Assembly (NCBI GenBank): GCA_018662325.1
Contig: JABJGM010000007.1
Span: 1-64,000, forward strand
Source: a bacterium
Lineage (GTDB): Bacteria; Patescibacteriota; Gracilibacteria; UBA1369; GCA-2718715
DNA length: 64,000 bases
Direction: 5' to 3'
How positions within the stretch are numbered: the stretch's first letter is position 1; each line of letters opens with the position of its first letter. Below the pieces are notes generated by a model, which made no database searches, had not been told where the DNA came from, and saw nothing but the letters and a program-made list of their open reading frames with translations. Both the position numbers and the translations under genes were made by a program. Shown here one piece after another: positions 37,616 through 47,427 of this stretch.

Positions 37616-37649
37616 TACAAAAATCGACTATTCACTATAAAAGAATAGT
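37616..37649 (-). terminator. weak terminator candidate after the 338-aa surface gene
   Basis: Inverted repeat ACTATTC / GAATAGT (37627-37633 and 37643-37649), about 60 bases past the stop on the minus strand, followed by CGATTTTTG. Stem is AT-rich, so only a candidate. The rest of the 258-base gap holds the next gene's promoter and leader. Confidence 0.35.
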
Positions 37650-37711
37650 TGAAAAAAGACTATACAAATAAACCTTTGACAAAAAGACAAAATAAACAAA
37701 CAAACCTATGT

Positions 37712-38728
37712 CTAATTTAAGTCAACAACCTCTTCAACAGCAGATTTAATAGCATTAAGATCAGAAGAATTACATGAATCGCTTAAATCACCACTTTGAT
37801 TATCATCTCCTAATAAAGAATTAAAACAATTAGCATTAATACTACCAACTGAAACGTTCGTAATATTAAGTTCAATATCATTTCCAGGTCCAGCTTGTTG
37901 CTGAGCTAGTTTTAACAAATCCATTACTTCCTTTAATGATTCATAAAGGGGATCATCTGGAGAAACTCCCAAAATATCTGGATTAATCAATCCAACATTT
38001 ACCCAATAGATACCAGATTCTAAATTTGATAAATCAAAGTCACTTCCCTCTTCCGCAGAAAAAACTTGAGCAGAACTTAATGAATCAGAAGACATTAAAA
38101 AAGCTGTTAAAATTTTAGAACCTTCTTTAATATTTAAAGTAAGATTATTTCCAAGCCAAAGTAAATGCCAACCATCATAATTTAAATTAATCGAACCTGA
38201 ATTCATTAGATCATCACTAGGATTAGGTAAATAATCATAAGCAAAGGAATTATAAACCATCAAGACACGATTTTTAGGGATATTAGTACTTAAGGTCAAA
38301 TCTAGACAACAAAAGTCAGAGGGTCCAAAATTTGAAAGATAATATTCAGCAGGATTAGCATAATAAGAAGAAGCAACACCAAGTCGTCCAAAAGTTAAGA
38401 ATCTAAATTTACCACTATTAATACCATCAATTCTAGAAAGAAAAGATCCAAAAGACGAATCATTTGATGAATACAAGAAATTTACAGACTGAGAATCAAA
38501 AGAAAGACTATTCGAATCATTCCCAATAAATCTAGGCGAATTAGAATCATAAACATAAGCAGCACTAGAACCAATACTTGTAGAACCAGTATAATCAGAA
38601 CCAAGTTCTAAAACCGGAGGCTTTTGATTATAAACAGATTCATTTAAAGATTGCATAAAAACTCCAACCGAAAGCAAAACAACAGCAATAAAACAAATAA
38701 CAAATAATTTAATTTTCCTTTTTCGCAT
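37712..38728 (-). CDS. short member of the anchored surface family, 338 aa
   Basis: It has the same parts as its giant neighbours but stops early: basic N-terminus MRKRKIK, one membrane helix ('LFVICFIAVVLLSVGVFM'), 'KPPVLELGSDYTGS', the ectodomain with 'FGSFLSRIDGINSGKFRFLTFG', 'GWHLLWLG' and terminal 'GIYWVNVGL', then the cysteine motif 'NCFNSLLGDDNQSGDLSDSCN' region near residue 310-325, and a short acidic tail. The ectodomain also carries a vicinal Cys-Cys ('DFCCLDL') also found in the 1961-residue paralog ('GFCCSSL'). It may be a stand-alone ligand-binding or assembly subunit, or a product truncated by a past deletion. Ends in TAG. Confidence 0.82.
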   Translation of the reverse strand: MRKRKIKLFVICFIAVVLLSVGVFMQSLNESVYNQKPPVLELGSDYTGSTSIGSSAAYVYDSNSPRFIGNDSNSLSFDSQSVNFLYSSNDSSFGSFLSRIDGINSGKFRFLTFGRLGVASSYYANPAEYYLSNFGPSDFCCLDLTLSTNIPKNRVLMVYNSFAYDYLPNPSDDLMNSGSINLNYDGWHLLWLGNNLTLNIKEGSKILTAFLMSSDSLSSAQVFSAEEGSDFDLSNLESGIYWVNVGLINPDILGVSPDDPLYESLKEVMDLLKLAQQQAGPGNDIELNITNVSVGSINANCFNSLLGDDNQSGDLSDSCNSSDLNAIKSAVEEVVDLN

Positions 38729-38751
38729 TTTTAATATTTTTATATCACTTA

Positions 38752-38757
38752 ATTATA
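38752..38757 (-). promoter_or_regulatory. -10 element of the 338-aa surface gene
   Basis: Perfect TATAAT on the minus strand 24 bases before the ATG, just after the terminator of the upstream surface gene; the -35 region is only a T-rich stretch. Confidence 0.45.
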
Positions 38758-38772
38758 ACACAAATAAACAAC

Positions 38773-38798
38773 AAAAAAAAGCCCCTATAAATAGGGAC
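38773..38798 (-). terminator. terminator of the 1961-aa surface gene
   Basis: Minus strand GTCCCTA / TAGGGGC hairpin (one G-T pair), TTTA loop and a run of eight T. Confidence 0.8.
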
Positions 38799-38828
38799 TC
38801 TAATTTTAACAATTACTAATAAAAAGTT

Positions 38829-41800
38829 TTATTGATTCACATTTGGAAAAACTTCATCAAAAGTCTGTGAAGGTGAATATATTTCACAAGCGCTCTTTGC
38901 TCCAACCATGCCAGCCCCAAGAGCAAAAAGTTCAGGAGCTTTATACAAATATCTAACAGCTCTAAAATTATATTGATCAACACTGTATTCCTCATTAACA
39001 ATATTTGTAGTAGCAAATTCATCATTAGTAGACATTAAAGCTCCACCAAATACTTCTTCATTATTAAATTCAGATGGCATACCACTCATATGAGGATTAG
39101 GGAAATATATTTCGCAATCCGTATTGGCCTGTGGATCTTTTGGACTTATTCTAAAAGAAAAACGTTTACTAACTCCACTTTCAATACCTTGAGAAAAAGG
39201 ATAACTGTCAGGTGTAGAGAACTCACCAAAGGACAAAGAAACATTCCTATTAATTTCATTAATATAATTCTTAAAATCATTTATAATTAAATCATAATAA
39301 ATCCTATAATCAGTATCTAATTCAGCACCATCAACAACTGTTTCAAATTCATTTAACATTAATAAAAAATTATCTACTGTTTTATTCATATCAAAAGCCT
39401 CAACATTAGCATTTTTTTTATTTCTAAATGGTATAAACAACAAAGAATCAGGCAAAAAAGCATGGCTAACCTGTATTTTAGGAGCCGAACTAGATGGTCC
39501 AAAAACTTTATCTAATGCATTTCCATTCTGAAGCCAAACATCCTCTACTAAATCTTGCGTTCTATATTTAGAAACAAATTCAAAACCTTTATTTACTAAA
39601 GTATTTTGATTTAGAGTTAAATTATTATCATCAATAAGAAAACTTAAAGTGTTTAAATAAGTTGAAAGACTAACATTGGCAGTAGGATATAAAGCTTGTA
39701 TATTACTTACACAACCATCATCACAATTATTATTAAAGTTAGATTCCAAATAATCCTTAGACTTTTTAAAAAGATATTCAGAAATTGCAGAATTATGTGA
39801 TACTCCATCACTTAATTTACTAGCAAAATATGATTTCACAGCTTGTTGGTTATGATCAAAATAAGTTAGAGGAATTTTATTTAAAGTTGGTTGATAAACA
39901 AATTTACTTAAATCAAAATTTCTAAACTCAAAGTAATTATTAGAATGACTAAATCGAAACCTATCTTCTAAAAATTTATTTTTAAAAGTACTATTACTAA
40001 CAAAAGAAGCAATTAAGCCATTATCATTATGTGCAAATCTCTTGAAATCATCCTTAATAGAGGCAAATCTAGAATACAAATCATCATTAGAAAACAATCT
40101 TAAAGGAAAGTTATACCTTGGAACTTGAACATAGAATTTAGAGGTACTATTAAGATTATCAGATACATCACTAAAAAGGTTATTGCTGTTTATAAAAAGA
40201 GCTACATCAGCAAAACTCTGTTCAAAATCTGCGATTGAGATTCTTAATAAATCATATAAGGTATTATATACAGAATCCAAAAACAATTCTGATTTCATAA
40301 TGTAAAACATAGTTTCAACATCTGACACATTCTTTTCAATAAGATCTTTAAATCCATCACTCATCTCATTATTTTCAAGAGATGAATTTTTAATACCGGT
40401 TCTTGATAACTCTAACTCAAAACGTAAAAGATCAACAAGCCGACTATTAAGTGCCAAAATTAAATTAGAGCTAGATTCTGAAATACCTTCTACAAGGGAA
40501 TCGATCTGCATTTGATCAAACTGACCTAATGCTGAATTAATTCCTGTAACAAAACGTTCAGGCAAATCATCTAAATTAAATCTTTTTTGCCCAAGTAATT
40601 TATTTTTACCATCACTAAGTTCAGAAAAATTATTACCATCTATAGAAAACTCTACTGTACATGTATCAAGGTTTCTAGCTGGAAGAACAAAATTATCAAT
40701 CCAAAGTTTTTTGCTATGAAAATCATCAACATTATTCTTAAAATCATAACCTACTAAACAATTATTAGAACCCTTCTCAATGGTAACACCTTGAGAAAGA
40801 ACGATGTTATTTTGATTTTTCAAATAACATTCCTGACTATCAACTGACAAAGAATGAAAATAATCATTAACAAATTGATTAAAATTAATTTTACTTGGAT
40901 AATCTAGACACAAGTCACTGTAAAAATTCTTTTTATCTTGAGGTAAGGTAGAGACTAAATTACAAATATTATTTTGCATTTTATCTTCATCAAAAGAAAC
41001 AAGGGCTAGATCTTGAAGATTATAAATATTTTCTATTAAATGTTTAAAGGTATGGTTTTCAAATTGAAAATCTTTACGATAATTCAAAAAATCTTGATTG
41101 AAATTTCTAAAAATAAATCTTAAAAGATCATTTGAGTACTTCTTATCACTTGCGAAGTTATCTTGAAATAAGTATTCAAATTCATATAACTTATTATAAT
41201 CTAAACTAACACCAAGATCAGCTCCAGGAAGATAAATACCATCAAACAATAAAAATTGATTAAAATTAAACTCAGTTAAATTCTTACTTCTAACTAATAA
41301 TGTATAATCACCACGTGGAACGATTGATTTAAATTCTAATTTAATCATATTTAAATTAGAATTAAAATCAAATTCTAAAGGAATAATGGATTCATCATTT
41401 GATAGTAAAAAATTAAAATTCTTTTGAAGATAAGTTAAACTCAATAAATCAGACCTTTCAGAAAAATATTGATTGAAATTTAGAAATTTACTAAAATCAT
41501 TAATCGACTGATTAAATAATTCAAAATTAAACTCTTCATTACCAACTGTATATTCAAAATCCTTATAATTATAATTACGTACTAAATCCGTACTTAAGGG
41601 AACAAAAGAACCAAAACTAGGAAAATTAGGTTTATTCACAAGCATTTCATTAGAAACATAAAAACTCAAAAATGAACCTTTAGGTAATTTTTCTGGTAAT
41701 TTCAAAGATAAAATATCAGCAGTACAACTAGTCTGTAATTCTTTTAAAGCTTCAGCTATTTCACTTACACTGTCTGGTGTTAAAGCACTATCTTCATTAG

Positions 41801-44714
41801 TACTATTTTGATTAGCGTTAGCGTCAGGGTTAGGGTCAGGCTGAGCATAAGCACTATCAATTCCAAAAATCATAGAACCAAGATTTTCAATTAAATCCAA
41901 AGAATCATTAATTACAGAATTAAAAACTAACTCACCATCCTCTGGCATAATTTGTCTATCACAGTTGTTTACAAAATTTAAATAATTATCACTACCATTA
42001 ATATAAGTAAAATTTTCTCCAACAGCATTAATATCAAAATTTTCAGTTAACGTATGTAAAGTATCTCCATCTTTTATAAGTTCAACAGATTCTATTTTTA
42101 AGTCAACATCAAAGAAAGCATTCTCATCATTTAAATGAAAATTATTAACTAGGACTAAAAAAGAAACAGCTTGTTTATCTTGAATTTCTGATAACTGAAT
42201 AGGAGCATCATTTTCACTAAAAATTTCACCAGTATCATCAAAAGCAGTAATCAAAGGTGTTGAATTATCTGCAAAATTAATCTTAAAACCTTTTAATCCA
42301 TTAATATCTTCACCAGAATTATTATAGATTGTTAATGCAAATAAAGATCTAGCAAATTCAGCCGGATTATTTCCAAATAAATTCCCATCAAAAGTATAAC
42401 CGATTCTTGCTAATTGACTTAGTTTACTATCAAAGTCAAATAAATCATCCAATCTATCAATATCTGATCCATCAATCGGATCAGAATCCCTACAATAAAT
42501 TTCATTAGTCTTTGCCAAATTAAGATTCTGAATTTCCATTACAATCGGCTCACAATCATCTTCACCTAAGGTAGCCCAAGTAAGACCTGCTTCATCATCT
42601 GGGTCATTTATCTGGTAAACATAATCTATTAATTCATCACTTTCTACTTGACCAAAACCATCAATAGTTAAATCTCCAAAATTCTTAATTATAATTTCCT
42701 GGTCACCTATTGCAGGCATAATACCCACAGCATCAACAGTCACTTCACTCTCTCCAAGAACTTCTATAGTATTACTCGATAAATAACCAACTTCAGCACC
42801 GAACAGAGTACCGTTTATAGTAACATCTCTTACACCTTGATTTTCAAGAATAAAAGCTGGTTCCTCTTTTTTATTTAGGTCTAAATCTTCCTGACCACAC
42901 ACAAAGAATTCAACATCTTCATGCAAGGTAGCAATAATCTTTGGACAGTCATTACCATCAACAAATGTTAATTCAAAATTAGCATCCTGAGTATCACTAT
43001 CTAATAAAATTATTTCAGTTCCATTATCTAAAGTAATCAACTCTACAGGATTTAATTGAACAAGAATTCCTTCAACATCATCAGGATTTTGAATATCACC
43101 GGTAACAAAAATACTAAAGTCAGACCTTGCTTCAATTTCAATAGAATCATTAATTTCATCACCAGATCCATCAACAAAAGAAATTTCAGCTTGTTCAATT
43201 AAATTTAGGGAAACACCTTCATTTAAGGGATTTGTAATTGTAACAAATGGAACCATAAAAGTTTCTTCACCAAGGGCACAATATTCAATTTCTTGATCGT
43301 CAGCTAAACTTACAGTAACAACCGGACAATTCTCATCAACAGGTATTTCAAAATTAAAAACTCCATCCCCACCTAGAGGAACAAATTCACCATCAACATT
43401 TCGTATAACAACATTTGCTTCAACTTCATCAACTAAAGGATCAGTAATTGTAAAGGATCCATTTTGAGCACCTAATTCTATTGTAAAATTAGTACTAATA
43501 ACTGCATCGGAAAAAGGTATACTATCAATATTCTCAATATTAGAAGAATCCGAAATGTTAAAAGAAAAATTTTGTACAGGAATACCATTCAACAAAGCAG
43601 TAACATTGATAGTACTTTTAAAATCACAACTTGGATCTGGTTGTGAAACCAATATTGTAGCTCCTTCTACAGGAACCTCAACAGGAACTTCTACAACTAC
43701 CTCTTGATCTGGATCAGCATTAGGATCTATTTGATCACCTAAAATATCTATATCATTACTATTACAAGAATTAGTTAAATCACCAACTGTATTTCCATCT
43801 CCAAGTAAAGAGTTAAAACAATTAGCTGTTATATTTCCAACATCAACATTTGTAATATTAATTGTTACATCTCCACCACCTTGGTTATTACCTCCACCTT
43901 GGTTATTACCACCACCTGGAACACCTGGAATACCTGTGTCAAAACTTGGTTCATCTACATAAATCCAATAAACATCGTTTAAAAACTTTGGTATTACTTG
44001 TCCGTCGGCAGCATCCCAAACTTCAGTTGGAGCTGAAGTAGCTGTAACGTTTGGAGACCAAATAGCCAAAATCTCGGTAGCTCTTGGTAACTTAAAATTT
44101 GTATTAGTACCAACCCATAATAAATGCCATCCTTTACGCTTAACATTTAAAGTAGTTGGATTTAACATTTGATCAATCGTTGGATTTGCACAAATTTGTG
44201 TATCTTTTTCATTATAAACAATTAACACCTCGTGTTCTGCAAATTGTGCATTTGAATCTAAAGAAGAACAACAAAACCCACCTTGATTAATATCAATATT
44301 AAAAGCTGTTTTAAAATAACTTAAAGGATTCACACGAAAAACCCCACGATTCGCGTAAGTACCAAAATTAATAAATCTAAATCTTCCTTTGTTTGGCTTG
44401 ATTTGAGAAATCATTTTCGAGAAAGTTTTAGAACGTTTTCTATACATAAAGAAAAAATCTCTTTCAGCTGGAATGCTTTCAAGTGAAGCACCAAAATCAC
44501 AAACTGGATTACTACCAATTTGATTATCAGCAAAAGTATAAGAAGACTGTAATGCAGTACTACCAGTAAGGTTAGATGCTTCAGTCAATTGTGGTGGAAC
44601 TAATCGTTCCGAGGTCTTATTTGCAAAGATTCCAAAGTAAACACTTAAGAACCCTAGCAGTATACCTACTGCAGCTACCGAGAGAATAGCTGAAAGCTTT
44701 TTTGGGGTTTTCAT
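38829..44714 (-). CDS. giant membrane-anchored surface protein, 1961 aa
   Basis: Start set at the ATG giving 'MKTPKKLSAILSV'; an in-frame ATG 27 bases upstream adds nothing plausible. One membrane helix follows, then 'VPPQLTEASNLTGST', the ectodomain with 'GRFRFINFG', 'GFCCSSL', 'GWHLLWVG' and 'DVYWIYVDE', a Gly/Asn linker, and the cysteine motif 'CFNSLLGDGNTVGDLTNSC'. Three or four Cys-bounded beta modules follow ('NCPVVTVSL', 'DCPKIIATL', 'DCEPIVMEI'). After a Pro/Asp/Asn-rich linker near residue 980, a further about 950 residues, rich in Asn, Phe, Leu and Asp, form a separate large region with scattered Cys. Transcribed from 44874-44902 with a leader of about 150 bases. Presumably surface-displayed. 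Confidence 0.82.
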   Translation of the reverse strand: MKTPKKLSAILSVAAVGILLGFLSVYFGIFANKTSERLVPPQLTEASNLTGSTALQSSYTFADNQIGSNPVCDFGASLESIPAERDFFFMYRKRSKTFSKMISQIKPNKGRFRFINFGTYANRGVFRVNPLSYFKTAFNIDINQGGFCCSSLDSNAQFAEHEVLIVYNEKDTQICANPTIDQMLNPTTLNVKRKGWHLLWVGTNTNFKLPRATEILAIWSPNVTATSAPTEVWDAADGQVIPKFLNDVYWIYVDEPSFDTGIPGVPGGGNNQGGGNNQGGGDVTINITNVDVGNITANCFNSLLGDGNTVGDLTNSCNSNDIDILGDQIDPNADPDQEVVVEVPVEVPVEGATILVSQPDPSCDFKSTINVTALLNGIPVQNFSFNISDSSNIENIDSIPFSDAVISTNFTIELGAQNGSFTITDPLVDEVEANVVIRNVDGEFVPLGGDGVFNFEIPVDENCPVVTVSLADDQEIEYCALGEETFMVPFVTITNPLNEGVSLNLIEQAEISFVDGSGDEINDSIEIEARSDFSIFVTGDIQNPDDVEGILVQLNPVELITLDNGTEIILLDSDTQDANFELTFVDGNDCPKIIATLHEDVEFFVCGQEDLDLNKKEEPAFILENQGVRDVTINGTLFGAEVGYLSSNTIEVLGESEVTVDAVGIMPAIGDQEIIIKNFGDLTIDGFGQVESDELIDYVYQINDPDDEAGLTWATLGEDDCEPIVMEIQNLNLAKTNEIYCRDSDPIDGSDIDRLDDLFDFDSKLSQLARIGYTFDGNLFGNNPAEFARSLFALTIYNNSGEDINGLKGFKINFADNSTPLITAFDDTGEIFSENDAPIQLSEIQDKQAVSFLVLVNNFHLNDENAFFDVDLKIESVELIKDGDTLHTLTENFDINAVGENFTYINGSDNYLNFVNNCDRQIMPEDGELVFNSVINDSLDLIENLGSMIFGIDSAYAQPDPNPDANANQNSTNEDSALTPDSVSEIAEALKELQTSCTADILSLKLPEKLPKGSFLSFYVSNEMLVNKPNFPSFGSFVPLSTDLVRNYNYKDFEYTVGNEEFNFELFNQSINDFSKFLNFNQYFSERSDLLSLTYLQKNFNFLLSNDESIIPLEFDFNSNLNMIKLEFKSIVPRGDYTLLVRSKNLTEFNFNQFLLFDGIYLPGADLGVSLDYNKLYEFEYLFQDNFASDKKYSNDLLRFIFRNFNQDFLNYRKDFQFENHTFKHLIENIYNLQDLALVSFDEDKMQNNICNLVSTLPQDKKNFYSDLCLDYPSKINFNQFVNDYFHSLSVDSQECYLKNQNNIVLSQGVTIEKGSNNCLVGYDFKNNVDDFHSKKLWIDNFVLPARNLDTCTVEFSIDGNNFSELSDGKNKLLGQKRFNLDDLPERFVTGINSALGQFDQMQIDSLVEGISESSSNLILALNSRLVDLLRFELELSRTGIKNSSLENNEMSDGFKDLIEKNVSDVETMFYIMKSELFLDSVYNTLYDLLRISIADFEQSFADVALFINSNNLFSDVSDNLNSTSKFYVQVPRYNFPLRLFSNDDLYSRFASIKDDFKRFAHNDNGLIASFVSNSTFKNKFLEDRFRFSHSNNYFEFRNFDLSKFVYQPTLNKIPLTYFDHNQQAVKSYFASKLSDGVSHNSAISEYLFKKSKDYLESNFNNNCDDGCVSNIQALYPTANVSLSTYLNTLSFLIDDNNLTLNQNTLVNKGFEFVSKYRTQDLVEDVWLQNGNALDKVFGPSSSAPKIQVSHAFLPDSLLFIPFRNKKNANVEAFDMNKTVDNFLLMLNEFETVVDGAELDTDYRIYYDLIINDFKNYINEINRNVSLSFGEFSTPDSYPFSQGIESGVSKRFSFRISPKDPQANTDCEIYFPNPHMSGMPSEFNNEEVFGGALMSTNDEFATTNIVNEEYSVDQYNFRAVRYLYKAPELFALGAGMVGAKSACEIYSPSQTFDEVFPNVNQ

Positions 44715-44873
44715 GGGTATAGTTATTAATATTACTACCATTTTTGCGCATAAGTATTTTTATTCAAAATCAATACTCTATATTTATATATATAAAAAAT
44801 TTCGCAAAATAATTTTCTATATCTTTGACTATTTAATTTTAAGCGAATACTCAAAATACAAATTAATCCCTTT

Positions 44874-44902
44874 ATTATACCAAAATATTAAACTTTTTGC
44901 AA
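44874..44902 (-). promoter_or_regulatory. promoter of the 1961-aa surface gene, with about 150-nt leader
   Basis: Minus strand TTGCAA, 17-base spacer, TATAAT. The AT-rich leader to the ATG at 44714 fills most of the gap up to the penicillin-binding protein gene; I see no clear riboswitch fold in it. Confidence 0.55.
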
Positions 44903-44942
44903 AAGAATCTAATTTTAAAAAAATCAAAGTGTCTATCCAAAC

Positions 44943-44968
44943 AAAAAAACCTTGCCAAAAACAAGGTT
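44943..44968 (-). terminator. terminator of the penicillin-binding protein gene
   Basis: Minus strand AACCTTG / CAAGGTT hairpin followed by a T-run, about 20 bases past the stop. Confidence 0.75.
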
Positions 44969-44984
44969 TTATATTTATTAACAG

Positions 44985-47246
44985 TTAGAATTTCTTTCTA
45001 TCAGGCGGGATATTTAAATAATTAATTAAGTAGTCAGCAATCTTAGAAAAGGTTGGCAAACTCGAGCTCCCTGCCCACTGAGTAGTTTTAGGCTTATCTA
45101 ATTTAACCATCACTACTACTTCAGGATTAGAAGCCGGCAAATACCCCAAAAACGAAGCATAAGTAGTCCCAGGGCCCTCTAAAGGCTTCCCTTTTTTATA
45201 GGTTTGAGCCGTACCCGTTTTCCCAGCAATTGAGTAACCAGGGACTTGTCCAGATTTAGCTTGACCATTGTCAATTACAGAAGTCAGCATAGCCGTAATC
45301 TTTGAGGCAGTCTGTGAAGACACAGCTCGTCTTACTACTTGAGGCTCAAAATTTTCTACTCTACCATCGCTATGTACAATCTTCTTAACTAAGGTTGGCT
45401 TCATTAAAACTCCATCATTTGCTAAGGCAGAAAAACTACTAATCATTTGTAGCGGAGTCACTGTTAAACCTTGACCAAAAGAATGAGTAACAAGCTCAGA
45501 ATTAGCCCATTTCAAATATGAATTCATTCGTCCACTTGGTTCATTATAAAAGAAAACTCCAGTTTCATCGTTAAATCCAAATCTTTCAATATAAGAATAC
45601 ATTAATTTTCTACCTAAATTTTGAGCAATCCAAGCCATCCCAATATTATTAGAAGTCTCTAAAACTTCAGTCATATTAATTTCTCCATAATGTTTCGAAA
45701 GCGCATTGTCGATTTTAAATTCATCAACTGTAATTGGACCATCATCATTAATCATGGTTTGCGGAGTCACTAAATTCACATCTAATGCAGCAGCCATCAC
45801 AACCGGTTTAAATACAGATCCTGGCTCAAAAGTATCCAAAATAGCCTTATTTCTAAATACGGCAGGTCCAACATTATTTTTATATTTTTTATAAAAAATT
45901 TCCCCAGATTTCTCAGACTCTTCTGGAATAACTCTTACATCTTTATAAATTTCTTCGTCCAACATATAGTAGTACTCTTTGAAACCAGAATAATTGAACT
46001 TTTCTAATCTATCATCAAAATTATAATCCTCTTCCTCCAAATGTTCTGCCGGAGCTTCAAAAACGACAGTTTCCAAAGCATTAGAATAATTATTTAAATC
46101 AAAATCAGGATAATTAGCCATCGCAAGCACTTCTCCTGTCTTAGGACGCATTACAATCACCTGCCCAAAATTAGCATCATATTGATTAACAGCTTTTTCT
46201 AAAACATCCTCAACTACCATCTGAATCGATCTATCAATTGTCAGATAAACATCCGAACCATCTACTGCATCTTTTAATACCGAATCATCCGATACTGCAA
46301 TTTGCTTACCAAGCCCATCAATTTGAGTCTGATAAACACCATTTTCCCCATCTAATAAATCATCAAAAAATAACTCCATTCCATACTGACCACCGTCTTG
46401 ATTCTTGTAACCAATCAAGGCACCAGCTAAGGAATTTTCAGGATAAAATCTATAAACTTCATCAATCAATCCCACTCCTTTAAAGTCTTGTTTGTACTTA
46501 ACCTTTAATTCAGAAACTTTTTTAGCTTGTTCCGGACTCAATGTTTTTTGCAAAACAATATAACGATTCTCACCTAACAATAATCTCTCTAACTTTTGAA
46601 TATTCATCTCCAATACAGGAGCTAAAGCCTTAGCATAAACCTTTTGATCAGAAATTCTTTTTGGAAAAATTTTTACATAATCTTTAGTTACCTCTACAGC
46701 CGGAAGCGAAAGCTTTAATAAATCACTCATCAACTTAGACTCTGGATTATTCACAAGTAAAATTTCATCACGATATTTCTTAGCAACTTTTTGCTCCAGT
46801 TCATTAATATAATCCATCTTTAATTCACTAATAGATTTTTTCGGAACAATTAAAGCTTTTTCTTGCTCTAAAAGTTCACTTGGAAGCTTAGCTCTTTCGA
46901 TTTCGACTCTTTTATTTTCTTTTTCTAAAGCAGTTTTAGAATTAAATAAAATTTCAAACAAACTTGAAGCAACCTGAGTTGGATTATCTACAAAGCTAGG
47001 ATCCACAAACAAAGTCGGAAGTGTAGTATTTGTAGCTACTCTAAAGTCAGATCCAGAGTGAAAATCTTGAATGAAAATTTCTCCCCTATGCGCTTCCACC
47101 TCCCTGTAACCTTGCTGGTTTGCAAGCGCAAGATCAATAAAATAATCATGTTTGATTACCTGTAAATAAAAAAGTTTTAAGATTATCAGTAAAAAGAAAG
47201 CTCCAAATCCAACTAACAAATTAAAAAGTCGATTTTCTTGATTCAT
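44985..47246 (-). CDS. class B penicillin-binding protein (FtsI/PBP2-type transpeptidase), 753 aa
   Basis: Peptidoglycan D,D-transpeptidase of cell division or elongation. N-terminal membrane helix ('LLVGFGAFFLLIILKLFYLQV'), then the class B dimerisation region with 'AHRGEIF', and a transpeptidase domain with SxxK in 'FEPGSVFKP', SxN in 'ETSNNIGM' and KTG in 'AGKTGTAQ'. It is longer than typical FtsI (about 590) because of inserted charged segments, one coiled-coil-like near residues 100-150 and another acidic one before the active site. The start 'MNQENRLFNLL' is chosen because the upstream ATG at 47273 overlaps a TATAAT box (47272-47277). FtsI versus elongation PBP2 cannot be decided here. 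Confidence 0.9.
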   Translation of the reverse strand: MNQENRLFNLLVGFGAFFLLIILKLFYLQVIKHDYFIDLALANQQGYREVEAHRGEIFIQDFHSGSDFRVATNTTLPTLFVDPSFVDNPTQVASSLFEILFNSKTALEKENKRVEIERAKLPSELLEQEKALIVPKKSISELKMDYINELEQKVAKKYRDEILLVNNPESKLMSDLLKLSLPAVEVTKDYVKIFPKRISDQKVYAKALAPVLEMNIQKLERLLLGENRYIVLQKTLSPEQAKKVSELKVKYKQDFKGVGLIDEVYRFYPENSLAGALIGYKNQDGGQYGMELFFDDLLDGENGVYQTQIDGLGKQIAVSDDSVLKDAVDGSDVYLTIDRSIQMVVEDVLEKAVNQYDANFGQVIVMRPKTGEVLAMANYPDFDLNNYSNALETVVFEAPAEHLEEEDYNFDDRLEKFNYSGFKEYYYMLDEEIYKDVRVIPEESEKSGEIFYKKYKNNVGPAVFRNKAILDTFEPGSVFKPVVMAAALDVNLVTPQTMINDDGPITVDEFKIDNALSKHYGEINMTEVLETSNNIGMAWIAQNLGRKLMYSYIERFGFNDETGVFFYNEPSGRMNSYLKWANSELVTHSFGQGLTVTPLQMISSFSALANDGVLMKPTLVKKIVHSDGRVENFEPQVVRRAVSSQTASKITAMLTSVIDNGQAKSGQVPGYSIAGKTGTAQTYKKGKPLEGPGTTYASFLGYLPASNPEVVVMVKLDKPKTTQWAGSSSLPTFSKIADYLINYLNIPPDRKKF

Positions 47247-47373
47247 ATTTGGCTTATTTTTAATTAAAACCATTATATGACTAATCGTTTTTTTTTAAAA
47301 GCCATAAACCTATAAAAGACTTGTAAATTACCTTAATCTATTTTTTAAATCTACAATCTTAAGTACACAATAA

Positions 47374-47401
47374 TTGCATTTTAAAATCAAAGAGCTAAGA
47401 T
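47374..47401 (+). promoter_or_regulatory. promoter of the M16 peptidase-ndk operon
   Basis: TTGCAT, 16-base spacer, TAAGAT; 26 bases to the ATG. Confidence 0.45.
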
Positions 47402-47427
47402 AAAAACAAGTCAATTAACTGAAAATA

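Noticed and set aside
44713-44988. 91-codon plus-strand frame between the surface gene and the penicillin-binding protein gene
   Set aside because: It covers the minus-strand promoter, leader and a terminator, and its product is Ile/Lys/Tyr-rich low-complexity sequence expected from AT-rich non-coding DNA.
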